Source: Oryzias latipes (taxonomy: Eukaryota > Chordata > Actinopteri > Beloniformes > Adrianichthyidae). Taken from it: a DNA stretch of 64,000 nt. The stretch covers positions 25,677,250 through 25,741,249 of the forward strand of contig NC_019876.2 of assembly GCF_002234675.1 (NCBI RefSeq). The letters run 5' to 3'. The position numbers were made by a program, and so were the translations under genes. Below the pieces are notes generated by a model. It was not told the origin of the DNA and ran no database searches. It saw only the letters and a list, made by a program, of their open reading frames with translations. The stretch's first letter is position 1, and each line of letters begins with the position of its first letter. Below are positions 1 through 11,129 of the stretch, piece by piece.

Positions 1-357
1 TAGAAATGGAGAGAGGATCCCCCCCCCCCCTGTTGAACACCATTGCTTACATAAAAAGGGTCTGATAAGACATTGCCCCATTTGACTACCATTGTTTGAT
101 TAGCGTACCAGAAAGCCAGGAATCGTACAAGATATTTCGGCACTGCTCGATTAATTAGCTTCTGAAATAGCTTGAGGCTGGTTGACCCTGTCAAAAGCCT
201 TAGTGGCATCAATAAAACACAAAAATACAGATGTATTCAAATGCAGGGATTTCCCAACTATTTCCTGTAACGCGTAGATACACATATCAGTGCCAAGGCT
301 TTTTTTAAAACCAAATTGATTCTCACTTGTTAAAAGATGCACTTCGAGTCTAGTCAA
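1..357 (-). pseudogene. LINE reverse transcriptase fragment
   Basis: The translated fragment contains QFGFKKSLGTDMCI followed by FIDATKAFDRVN, which correspond to RT fingers and the first palm block, where the D of FIDATKAFD is a catalytic aspartate. Nearer the window edge, in a shifted frame, an NGVQQGG-type block followed by LSPF is visible, matching the next RT motif. The C-run at 21-30 falls inside that block and probably reflects a slipped homopolymer. The YADD box is not in the window. Confidence 0.8.
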
Positions 358-500
358 TAAAACATATTCTAAAATGTTTTAAATGTTGCTGGAAAGTGCA
401 ATCGGTCGGTAATTCAACAGACTATTTAAACTGGCAGTCTTGTCTTTGATGACGGGAATCAATCCAACTGAGAGAATTGAATCAGGCAAGACTCCATGGG

Positions 501-932
501 TTAAAAAGCCAGTGAAACACATGGCCAACAGGGGCAGTAATTTAAAAATTGAATATTTAAATGCTCAACTGTGATGTCATCTAGACCACATGCTTTGCCT
601 TCTTTTGTCTTTGAAATTGCATCTTGAATCTCACTTGCACGAATAACCATTGTGTCAGTAAAATCCACATCGTTAATAGAAACTGCATGACTTTTTACGG
701 AATTGAGCAGGTCAGAATAATGCTTACGCCATAAATCAGCAATTTTATCAGAACCACATACACCTTTAATGTTGGATAGCAATGAAGTTTTACGATTATT
801 CACAGCATTGACCTCCTTCCAGAATTTATGGTAATCATTATTTTGTAGACCTGTGGCCAGAGAGTCTGCTCTCATCATGTTTTCTTGCCTTTTGATAATG
901 CATAGTGAATATTTGAATCTAGCAGTAGTCAT
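501..932 (-). pseudogene. LINE pre-RT linker region
   Basis: This stretch of about 140 codons reads as the segment between endonuclease and RT in LINEs. It has the typical pattern 'FWKEVN...IADLWRKHYSDLLNS' and then 'AISKTKEGKACGLDDITVEHL', where the K-x-GKA-x-G-x-D-x-I motif marks the RT entry block. The C-terminal end runs out of frame at about 501. It belongs to the same element as the neighbouring minus-strand LINE pieces. Confidence 0.75.
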
Positions 933-1388
933 TTTCTTGCTCTCAAATAAAGCACCTTGTCGAGGTTTCCCAGCTTCATGCCAGAGTGTGAAAGCATCCC
1001 TGGCTGCAGCATGATGTTCAGCTACAAAGTCATTCCAGCCTGGCTTGACGGTCCAGCTTTTATGACTCCTGCTTCGTAGGCAAAGACTACTATCTTTAAC
1101 AGCTATATTTCTCTATATAACTCTATATTTTCATAGAGTTTACATAATTCAGCACTATGAGTAGTATTTTTGCAGTTTCGATCACAGCATGCCAGTGCAT
1201 CCCTGGGTAATTTTACAGCCTGCAGCTAAGCATCGGTGGTTGCTGTGTATTTATTGATGTCCTCATTTGTAACTTTGGACCAATCAAGTTTATCTGTGAG
1301 ATCGTTATTTTCTTTCGTCTCAAGAGATGGTATATTTGCCACATTTAAGGAGAATACTACTGGTATGTGATCTGAGGTAGCCAAATTA

Positions 1389-1391
<3 letters not shown>

Positions 1392-1446
<55 letters not shown>

Positions 1447-1462
1447 CTATATATATATATTT
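1392..1462. repeat. TA microsatellite
   Basis: An almost pure (TA)n run of about 60 bases, with interrupted tatatattt units at its right end, lies inside the LINE relic between the linker and endonuclease pieces. Confidence 0.9.
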
Positions 1463-1637
1463 CTATGTTTCTCAGAGAAGCATGAGCATCCGCAGTACAG
1501 ATACAGTGGTTCAGCCATCAGGTGGAATGCCAGGCATCACTGATATAAGTAAAGCTTGTATCTGGGAGAAGTATTTTACTTGAAAAAGTGAGATTATTTT
1601 ATTCACAGTAAGAAGTTAAATGATTACCAAATATTGA

Positions 1638-2192
1638 TTAGTCATCTGAGAGATCAGCATTAAAATTTCCTAAAACAAACACACAAGTGGAGCTGCTATC
1701 CTCAATATATGATTTTATGAATGCTAATTTGTGCAAGAATTCGTCCTCCAATAGATAAGACTCATAGGGCATGCAAACATTTAGAATTGCAAATTTCTTT
1801 TCATTAATGTTAATATCCAAGCCAACAGCCCAATCAACATTAAGTCTCACAACATTAACAGCAGCATCATACTTAACATTCCAGAGGATAGCCACGCCCC
1901 CAGGAATTCTACCTCGAACGATTCTGGTGCTCAGATCAGTGGTGGATTCACCAGCACCATGAAAATCCACATGTAATGAGTTCAGATTGTCCAAGTCCTG
2001 TTTGGCAAGCCAAGTTTCTTGCAAACATAATACATCACACTCATTCAAAAGCTTATCAACGACATAGCGACTGGATTTATCAGCAACACTGTATCCAGTA
2101 CGCAAGCCACGCGTATTATATGATACAATCCGCAAGCTGTTTTGTTGTCGAGTAAGATGACACAAGAGGTTAGGCGCTGGTTTCACCGCCAT
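1638..2192 (-). pseudogene. LINE AP-like endonuclease domain
   Basis: The fragment of about 184 codons carries exonuclease-endonuclease-phosphatase family blocks. These are SYNTRGL near the N-terminus (the first metal-site region), LQETWL (catalytic glutamate) and a late VLGNFNADLSDD block. In active APE endonucleases that last block is usually GDFN with a catalytic Asp; here the Asp is replaced by Asn. That is one more sign this copy is inactive, independent of its broken frame. The domain would nick target DNA to prime reverse transcription. Confidence 0.82.
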
Positions 2193-2216
2193 CCCCCACA
2201 GGAACTGAGGCCTTAT

Positions 2217-2459
2217 TCACACTCCGAGTGATTTCTGGGGCCAGAGAACCTCTGGCTGCAGAAGTTTGTTCTTTCCGCGGGGTTCATAGTAGCACCTCAC
2301 ATAAACACCATCCTGCCAGAGCTCAGGCGCATACATTTCTGCTACAGCATTACATTCAGCAGTTATGTGAAAGGAGCTGAATCTTCCGTGAACAGTCTCA
2401 ATTTTCCTGCATTTAACTTCCCGTCCCATCCCAATAATTCCATTATTAACAGATCTCAT
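2217..2459 (-). pseudogene. LINE ORF1 C-terminal fragment
   Basis: Eighty codons including 'CNAVAEMYAPELWQDGVYVRCYYEPR', split here as CNAVAEMYAPELW and GVYVRCYYEPR. This tail is common at the end of ORF1-type proteins of fish LINEs that are followed by an APE endonuclease. It lies directly upstream of the endonuclease in the minus orientation, which supports the assignment. ORF1 proteins of this kind bind nucleic acid; nothing upstream of 2459 could be assigned. Confidence 0.5.
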
Positions 2460-3065
2460 GTGCTATGAGGCCTGGCAAACTTGGCGGAAGAGGTTAAGAA
2501 AGCCACGAGGCCAAAAAAAAAACAATTCGAACACGTCCGGTGCGGGGCTGGAACCCGCGGCCTCTGTATGCGTTCCTTCAAAACGTGAAAACTTTAACAC
2601 GTCTGATGGGCGCAGTTCTGTGTCTGTGTGTGGGGGAAGAAAGGAGAGTGACGGCACTGGCTGCTCGCGTCCGTGTGTGTGCTGAAAGCAGCAGCGAGGA
2701 GCTATGACAGCGCGCGGCGCAAGCCTGCGTGTTTGTGTGTCTGCTTTAAGCTGGTGTTTTTGCTATCGCATAGGAGGAGAAATACAGAGACAGACTGGCG
2801 CAAGCCTGTGTATGTGTATGTGCTGAAAGCAGCAGCATTTTCTAGGGCACATGAAAGGAAGAAAGGAGACGGCATGCGGCGCACTTCTGCACTGTAAACC
2901 CGGATTTCATATCTAATTAAACATTTAAAGTATAATGTACTTACATGGCTCAAATCGGTTAAGTTTTGATTGCATTACTAGCAGATGTAAGTATGTTATA
3001 CTAATTTTTAGACCTAGTTGAGCCAGTGAAAATTTTTAAGTGAAATAGCTTAAAATTCTCAAGTT

Positions 3066-3199
3066 TTAGTCATGCAATGCATGATGGGAATATGATCGCT
3101 GTCACTTTGCCGCCGTATGCATCTGTGCTTTTTGCCGAGAAGACGTCACTTTTTCGCCGCGCACCGGACAGTCCAGTCTGCAAAAACTCGCCACAGACG
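3066..3199 (+). promoter_or_regulatory. Possible promoter and first (non-coding) exon of the SAMD3-like gene
   Basis: Just inside the left end of the element is a GC-richer block with a GCATGATGGGAA word, similar to half of a ZNF143/THAP11 site. It is followed by a CAGACG|GTAAGT splice donor at 3200. This is where a promoter and leader exon would be expected for the gene whose coding exons start at 4267. No TATA box is obvious. Confidence 0.35.
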
Positions 3200-4266
3200 G
3201 TAAGTAACTTTGATTTAGCTAACGTTGCTCCTAAGTCATTCAACTTATTGATTCCGTGTTTGTGTGTTGATACAAGGGGATGCTGGTGAGTAGTGGGAGG
3301 ACGGTAGCTTATCCAGGTCGGCAGCCATTTTCACCTGCTAGCTAACGTTACAACAAGTTTTTTTTTTTTTTTTTTTCACTTGGTGCGCTGTTTGTGAGAA
3401 GTCCAAGTGAATCAGTTTGACGTCGACGGACATTAACATTGTCACCCGTTAAGGTACTCAACTAGCTAAGTAAGTCACTTTTATCACCGGAGGGGCTTTT
3501 TATGCGTAACTTTAGAGAAAAAGACGTACTTTTTAAGTTCAACGGACATCACCGTGACCGTAACCACCTGTTTGATGGCTTAACATTAGCTAGCCAAATT
3601 GCACTTTTTTTTTTTGCTTGACGCGCTGTTTGTGAACTTGGAAAACTGTCGTTTTAATCAGTTCAACGGGACAATTTTAACCTCTGTAGCGTTTTAGCGG
3701 GCGCCGCCCGGCTTTGAACTGCCTCTCTCAGATTAGAGGCGCCGCGGGCGAAAACCACGCACATGATTCATGGCGGCGGGGATGGGAGCGCAACGTTATA
3801 CCTTTTTTCGTACTGGAGGAGCTTTTGTGAGCAGTGTAAAGCTGTTGTTGTAACCAGTTCAACTAGACATTTTTCCACCTGTAATTTTAGCATCTTGGTG
3901 GTGACACGGCCCGATCCACGCTGAGCGAGAGACACGCACTCGGTGGGAAGAAGAGTGTAAGCGACCACATTGCATTGTTTTTTCCTAGTATTAACGTTAA
4001 ATGTAAATGACTTTGACCATTCATTTTATTATTGTCTTATGCACGACATGTTTTGCATTAGTGATTATTTTACCTCCAAGCACTTAATAGAAAGTGAATT
4101 GCAACCGGATTATGACTGAGTATATAGCAATAATGTTACACCCCTAACAATTACATTATATCTTTAATGTTAGCTACTTTGAAAATATAGGTATATTGGT
4201 CAATAGACCACTGTAGCTTATATAAGTTCCCTTGTCTCTTATTTTCTTTGTTTTATTGTGTTGCAG

Positions 4267-6481
4267 GTCATAGGAAGAGATTCCTTTGAAACCAGTATCC
4301 TGATATTGGAAGTTGTCCAAAACAAGCCTGCCATCAGCCAGATGTTACATCGATGGCCAGCTCTTTTCACAGAGTGTAATACAAAAAGATGTATGTGTCA
4401 CTGTAATGTTAAATACAATTTGTCCATAGATTCTTGTTTTTAGCTTCATATGCAATTCATAGTTTGTTTCAGGTTTATTACGAGTTCTCCAGAGTGGTGG
4501 GGAAAAGTCTGCAAGATAATTTCTTTGAACTTGACCGTTTCTCTCCGAGGTTGATCGACATCTTTCGGAAGAAGAAAGGCCTTACCGGCCAGCTTTTGGC
4601 TGAGCTTTTACGTCAGACAAAGGTGGGTTTGACTACATTAGTCTACTACATCTTTCCTTCTCTGTTCATCTCAATTTGTCTCTTATTTCTCCTCTGCTCT
4701 TTATCTTTTTATTTCTGTCTTTTTCATTCTTACCTTCTCATTTCCCTTCCTTAATCGTCTCCTTTTCTCTCTTCATTACCTAATTTTCTTTTTTGTCCTC
4801 TCCATTTTCCTCTCCTTTTGTCTTCTTGTACATAATCATTGTGATGAATTTCTGGAATTTATTTGATAAATACCTGTGCAGTGTTTCCCACATAATTAGA
4901 TTATATTAGTGGTGGTGTTTGGGGATTAAGGCACAACAAAAGGATTAAATATATCATATATTTGTATTGACAAATACACATTTCCACTGCCAACACTTAG
5001 TGTCGGATAACTTAAAGACATTGCTATTGCTACACTGCCATGCCATTGCTCCACTTTCTATGACCGCTCTACAGACTTCTTGTTGCAAATTTCACTCACA
5101 CACACATACACACGCCGACATGGAGGTGGACACACTCACAAACATGGAGATGGAGGTGGACACATTCACACCAAAACAGAACAACCTGGAGGTAGTTACA
5201 CACAAACTCACACACACACTCAAACTTACTGACACGCTCGCTCACACACACACACACATTCAAAAAGACTCACACACACACTTCACATTCACACACACTC
5301 AAACTCAGACACACATAGGCTCACACACACACAGGCCACCACAAATTAATGAATGTATGGGAAACCCTGATGTGAGTATCCTTAGCAAGATATTTCAACT
5401 CTTGTGTCCACTATTTTGCAGACCACTGAGCCAACAGACATCAGGTGCCCATGTCTTTGGGGACTGCCTGTCATCTTGGCGGATGATTCTTCTGCCTTCT
5501 TCAGAACATGCTCTGTAAGTTAATTTGTTTTTGAAAATGTTGCAGGTGCATGCTCCTTTTGTCTCCTTTTTAGCTGTTAATGAAAACTGCCATTCATTTT
5601 CAAAAATTTTTGATCAGCATCAGTGTCTCCATTAAGTCTCTATTTTATGGCAGAGCAAAGATAGTTTACTCACTTTCAGTCCCAGTCCTATTGAAAAAGT
5701 TGAAAATTGCTCCCAATAACTAAAGTTGAATGAATCTTTTTACAATTTCCCAATTAGTTTTTTAACTTTACTGGCACCAGTTGGAACTTGTGAAAATGTT
5801 TTTGGGTTTAAAACTCAAATGGGGAGTTCTGATTGCACTTGTTAGGTTCTGGTTGCTCCATTGAAAAAAACATTCAGCACTGCTGTGACTCAAAGTCAGT
5901 AAACTACATATTTTGGGCAAAGTGTTGCAACCTGTACAGATCTGAATATGCCATTTGATAAAAATTCAATATTGTCCTTTTAATATAAATTACTTCCAGT
6001 GTGGTTTATGTTGTACAATGCTGTTCATTATGAACAGTCACATGTTATTTTTTTTTTGCACAAAAGTCATTTTCTAACTGGCATGTTTATGTTCTCTCCT
6101 TATCAATGTTTCTTTCAATGATAGGATGTAACTGAGAAGGACTCGTACAGTGAAACTTCAGTGGGAATTCTCTGCCTTGGTTAAGAAAATACCCAGCTCA
6201 ACCCATCCAGAGTAGGGATCATCTTGGAAGGGTCTGTGGTAATGGATGAACTGTCAAACCTACCTCAGGCCTTCTGTGTCCTTTTTGGACTGATCTATGC
6301 CCTACACCTGGACTACCCCAAGTGCATGAAAAACCCTTTCAATTTTATTCAGCAAGTAATGCTCAAACTGGTTAAAAGTGAGCTGGTACCCAAAATTAAA
6401 ACTTTGAAAAATCAGCTGGAAGCATATATCGGGTCAAAATGGCCCTTCGACTGTTTTAGATTTGTTTGCCACAGTTTGTAA
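4267..6481 (+). pseudogene. SAMD3-like (sterile alpha motif protein 3-like) gene, decayed
   Basis: Four coding blocks can be read: 4267-about 4391, 4473-4622 (donor GTGGGT), 5422-5514 (donor GTAAGT) and 6125-6481. They encode the C-terminal region typical of the multicopy fish 'SAMD3-like' proteins: HRWPALFTE, FSRVVGKSLQ, then a short ILADDSSAFFRTC block, and finally VGIILEGSVVMDELSNLPQ and FGLIYALHLDYPK. The last exon has an in-frame TAA at 6182-6184 ahead of the conserved C-terminus, and the first donor is poor, so the copy looks dead. No SAM domain itself is visible. The intron between blocks two and three contains a CA-rich minisatellite. The gene lies wholly inside the CACTG-ended element. 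Its molecular function is unknown to me. Confidence 0.7.
5095..5333. repeat. CACA-rich minisatellite in an intron
   Basis: Irregular CACACA and TCACA units are interspersed with a GGAGGTGGACACA-type unit that appears at least twice. The run of codons across it is a by-product of the repeat. Confidence 0.85.
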
Positions 6482-7210
6482 TGTTGGACTTTTATGAAAA
6501 CATGTTTATTGTTGTGTGAAGTTTGGGATACATGTGTTCCGTGGTATTTGCACTGTTTTTTTTTTTTTTTTTTTTGCACAAGATTCCATGACGCAGGCTT
6601 TAAAAAAATAATTTCAAATGAGTTGGGTATTTTAGTTACATTGCAGTACCAACTAAAAGCTAAAACATTTCCCAGATAGGAGTGTAAGTTACAATACAGT
6701 TTTAATGTGATTTGTTGTAATAATGATGTACACATGCTTGAGGACAATAAGTGTTATGTTGGCATGATGGTGCTTTGTTTTTTGCGATGTTCAGGGCATG
6801 AATGACACATTTTGCCACTGTTTCTGGCTTATGATTCAAAGTTGTTAAAGCAGGGACAACAACCCTGTAACTTCTTGCTGTTTTTAAATAAAACAGTTAA
6901 AAAAAGACTTGTGTTGCATATTTTTCTTAATTTAAACGTTCTAGTTTAACACATGCAATGAATACAAAAGTTTAGTTACTTCAACTTAAAATAGCAAGTG
7001 GAGTTCATGTGACAATGTAATTGATATTACAAGAGATTGTAAGTGAAATCAACTTGGCATTTAGTATTTTAAACTTAAAATAATAATTCCACCCTTTCAT
7101 GCATTTAAGTTAAATGTACTCAAGTTTTCATAACCCATTACTTAAAAATTTTAAGGCAACCGGTTTCCTCAAATTTTTTAAGTAAATTCAACTTATCCGG
7201 GCTTACAGTG

Positions 7211-7518
7211 TGTGCAGTGTGTCTTTAGCGCTTGTAAGGAGGAAGGGAGACAAGAGCGCGCAAGTGAGCGACCATTCAGTTTGTGTTATTTAGTTAGGGA
7301 GAGCAGTAACAAATTAAAAATGCTTCCTCTAGAGAAAAGAGACTGGATGATTTATGAACCCACTATAGAAGCACTGAGGGTCTGAACAGGGCGTTAACGT
7401 GCCCGCACCTTAACACCCGGTGCGGCTTTTGTTTGTGTCAAAGACAGAAAAATCCCCGTGACTGAGACCGCGCCCTACCATCCGGTGCGCCCTATGGTCG
7501 TGAAAATACGGTTTTTCC
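7211..7518. other. Intergenic debris between two transposons
   Basis: No gene is seen. The stretch around 7409-7515 (CACCCGGTGCGGCTTTTG..., GGTGCGCCCTATGGTCGTGA, AAATACGG) resembles terminal sequences of pogo/Tigger-type or related DNA transposons, but no second end was found. Confidence 0.35.
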
Positions 7519-8756
7519 ACATACACGAAATAACCAGTTCTCTGAAATATTGTTCACAAATCTGTCTAAATCTGTGATAGTGAGCGCTTCTCCTTAGCCA
7601 AGACAATCCATCCCACCTCACAGGTGTGCCATATCAAAATGCTGATTAGACAGCATGATTATTGCACAGGTGTGCCTTAGACTGGCCACAAGAAAAGGCC
7701 ACTCTGAAATCTTCAGTTTTATTGAGGGGGTCAGGGGACTCAGACAACCAGTCAGTATCTGGTGTGCCAGTACCATTTGCCTCATGAAGTGCGACACATC
7801 TCCTTCGCATAGAGTTGATCAGGTTGTCTATTGTGGCCTGTGGAATGTTGGTTCACCTTTCTTCAATGGCTGTGCGAAGTTGCTGGATATTGGCAGGAAC
7901 TGGAACACGCTGTCGTATACGCCGATCAAAAGCATCCGAAACATGCTCAATGGGCTGGGATGTTTTCAGCTTCCAAGAATTGTGTACAGATCCTTGCAAC
8001 ATGGGGCCTTGCATTATCCTGCTGCAACATGAGGTGATGTTGTTGGATGTACGGCACAACAATGGGCCCCAGGATCTCGTCACGGTATCTCTGTGCATTC
8101 AAAATGCCATCAATGAAATGCACCTGTGTTCTTCCCCCATAACATACGCCTGCCCATACCATAACCCCACCACCACCATGGGCTACTCGATCCACCACAT
8201 TGACATCAGAAAACCGCTCATCCACACGACGCCACACACGCTGTCTGCCATCTGCCCTGAACAGTGTAAACCGGGATTCATCCGTGAAGAGAACGCCTCT
8301 CCAACGTGCCAGACGCCATCGCATGTGAGCATTTGCCCACTCAAGTTGGTTATGACGACGAACTGGAGTGAGGTCGAGACCTCGATGAGGACGACGAGCA
8401 TGCAGATGAGCTTCCCTGAGACGGTTTCTGACAGTTTGTGCAGAAATTCTGTGGTTATGTAAACCGATTGTTTCAGCAGCTGTCCAAGTGGCTGCTCTCA
8501 GATGATCTTTGAGTTGGACATGCTGGATGTGGAGGTCTTGGGCTGGTGTGGTTACACGTGGTCTGCAGTTGTGAGTCCAGTTGGATGTGCTGCCAAATTC
8601 TCAGAAACGCCTTTGGAGACGGTTTATGGTGGAGAAATGGACATTCAATTCCCTAGCAAAAGCTCTGGTGGACATTCCTGCTACAACTGAAGATTTCAGA
8701 GTAGTCTAAAGCACACCTTTGCAATAATCATGCTGTCTAATCAGCATGTTGATATG

Positions 8757-8760
<4 letters not shown>
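7519..8760 (-). mobile_element. Tc1-like transposon, inactivated
   Basis: Inverted sequences around ATGCTGATTAGACAGCATGA (left, about 7625-7690) and its complement (right, about 8703-8758) bracket a minus-strand transposase. On the left, further TIR-like sequence extends out to about 7519. On the right the outer TIR is missing and passes directly into a TATATG microsatellite, so that end was lost or overwritten. A second partial copy lies at 58907-59180. Confidence 0.85.
7700..8690 (-). pseudogene. Tc1/mariner-type DDE transposase
   Basis: Read on the minus strand, the best-preserved frame (8324-7947) contains LFTDESRFTLF (first catalytic Asp), GGGGVMVWAGV, and LMLQQDNARPHVAR (second catalytic Asp). 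The third catalytic region, IEHVSDAFDRR, appears in another frame near 8000-7930. N-terminal helix-turn-helix sequence can be followed toward 8690 in pieces. Several frameshifts separate the blocks, so no functional protein can be made. The family normally excises and reinserts the element at TA dinucleotides. Confidence 0.85.
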
Positions 8761-10002
<1,242 letters not shown>

Positions 10003-10530
10003 GGAATAATATACAGGAACATTTGTGCAGAATATGAACTGGAAACCCCAAGGTCAAAATGGGAAACACCTCCGAAGGTGGTAGAGAATGAGAGGGGCAA
10101 AGATCCTGTGGGACTTCCAGATCCAGACTGATAGGATGGTAATGGCGAACCAACCAGACATTGTAGTTGTGGATAAAGAACAGAGGAAAGCCGTTGTGGT
10201 GGATGTGGCAGTGCCATGCGATGGGAACATCAGGAAGAAGGAACATGAGAAACTGGAGAAATACCAGGGACTCAGAGAAGAACTGGAGAAAGCATGGAAA
10301 GTGAAGGTGACAGTGGTGCCTGTGGTAATTGGAGCACTCGGGGCAGTAACCCCCGAGCTGGAGGAGTGGCTACAACAGATACCTGGAAAGACCTCAGAGC
10401 TCTCAGTCCAGAAAAGTGCAGTGTTAGGAACAGCTAAGATACTGCGCAGGACCCTCAAGCTCCCAGGCCTCTGGTAGAGGACCCGAGCTTGGAGGAGAAA
10501 CCACCCGCGGAGGGTGAGAGGGGCGTTTTT
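10003..10530 (+). mobile_element. 3' portion of R4/Dong/Rex6-like LINE inserted in TA repeat
   Basis: The segment starts abruptly after the TA tract and reads [20 protein letters not shown], then a one-base shift near 10095, then [36 protein letters not shown] and the conserved end [10 protein letters not shown]. The PD...D pattern in the middle matches the restriction-like endonuclease found at the C-terminus of R2/R4-group LINEs. The 3' UTR ends GGGGCG followed by T-rich TA sequence. Only about 150 C-terminal codons survive. Confidence 0.75.
10088..10477 (+). pseudogene. Restriction-like endonuclease domain of the LINE
   Basis: The 129-codon frame covers the restriction-like endonuclease core. 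QPDIVVVDK supplies the PD pair and VVVDVAVP the acidic residue, followed by a [17 protein letters not shown] helix. The start codon is not native: the upstream part of the same protein (10003-10094) is in another frame, so this is a 5'-truncated and frameshifted piece. In the intact enzyme this domain nicks the target for primed reverse transcription. Confidence 0.7.
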
Positions 10531-10913
10531 TTTATATAAATATATTGACATATTTATATGTGGAAATATAATGTATATGCATATATATAATATATCTCTG
10601 TATATATATATATATATATTTTGTGTATATTTACATATATATATATGTCTAAATACATACCTATATCATATATGCATATATATGTACGAACATTTATGTA
10701 TATTTTAAATGCAGACATACATATATATTATACATGCATCTATATACAAATATATGTATGTGTATATATATATATGTATATAAATATATAAATATATAGA
10801 CATGCATATTGATATACATATATTTACATATGTTTATGTAACTATGAGTTCATATACATGTTGATGTAAGTTCTTTGTACATATTTTAAAGCAGTTGTAG
10901 CTTTTGACTGTGT
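10531..10913. repeat. AT-rich, TATA-type degenerate microsatellite
   Basis: TATATA and ATATGTATAT units are mixed with unique AT-rich sequence. No gene is visible. It is the right-hand continuation of the target repeat around the R4/Dong-like LINE. Confidence 0.8.
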
Positions 10914-11129
10914 TCACCTGCTTTCAATAATTGTCTCAGCTGTTCCTCGTTTTCTCTTCAGTATATAATCAGTTTCAGTTCCTCTGGATTGTTTCTGAGG
11001 GATAACCCCTTCCATTTTCTTCTGAACAGCCTTTACTGTCCAGGTCTTAAACACAAAAAGTGTAGGTCTCTGGCCATGTTCTCCAACTTTAGGATTGGGC
11101 ACCTCAATTAAGGGATATGTTTCTGCCAT
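10914..11129 (-). pseudogene. Possible retroelement gag fragment
   Basis: A 71-codon frame begins MAETYPLIEVPNPKVGEHGQ and continues into a TWTVKAVQKKMEGVIP segment. The YPLIEVPNP ... TWT pattern resembles the start of a capsid-like region in gag proteins of fish endogenous retroviruses. It ends in a stop after a basic KRKRG stretch. No pol or protease is attached. It could instead be an unrelated short ORF. Confidence 0.3.

Larger units (their letters stand above)
1..2459 (-). mobile_element. APE-type non-LTR retrotransposon (LINE), degraded, cut by window start
   Basis: Read on the minus strand, the order is an ORF1-like tail (2459-2217), an apurinic-type endonuclease (2192-1638), a pre-RT linker (932-501) and reverse transcriptase from 357 down to base 1. 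This is the order of an APE-type LINE whose 3' part lies beyond the window. The frames are broken by stops and shifts and a TA microsatellite interrupts the middle, so this copy is dead. The clade (CR1/I/L2-like) cannot be fixed by eye. Confidence 0.85.
2890..7210 (+). mobile_element. 4.3-kb DNA transposon with CACTG-type inverted repeats carrying a SAMD3-like gene
   Basis: The left end CACTGTAAACCCGGAT (2890-2905) is the inverted complement of the right end at 7195-7210 with one mismatch. Both ends are flanked by TG (2888-2889, 7211-7212), which could be a 2-bp target duplication. Subterminal inverted motifs are present on the left: GTACTTACAT/ATGTAAGTAT and GGCTCAA/TTGAGCC. ACTCAAGTTTT-like and AAAATTTTTAAG-like words occur near both ends. 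The interior holds a spliced SAMD3-like pseudogene and no transposase I could recognise. CACTG ends occur in EnSpm/CACTA-like and Chapaev-like superfamilies; which one applies here is not resolved. Confidence 0.65.

Noticed and set aside
4967-5518. 183-codon His/Thr-rich frame
   Set aside because: It is generated by a CACA minisatellite in an intron; only its last part overlaps a real exon of the SAMD3-like pseudogene, and the frame of the repeat part is accidental.
7815-8462. Plus-strand frames of up to 215 codons over the Tc1 element
   Set aside because: The conserved DDE transposase blocks are on the minus strand; the plus frames are antisense shadows.
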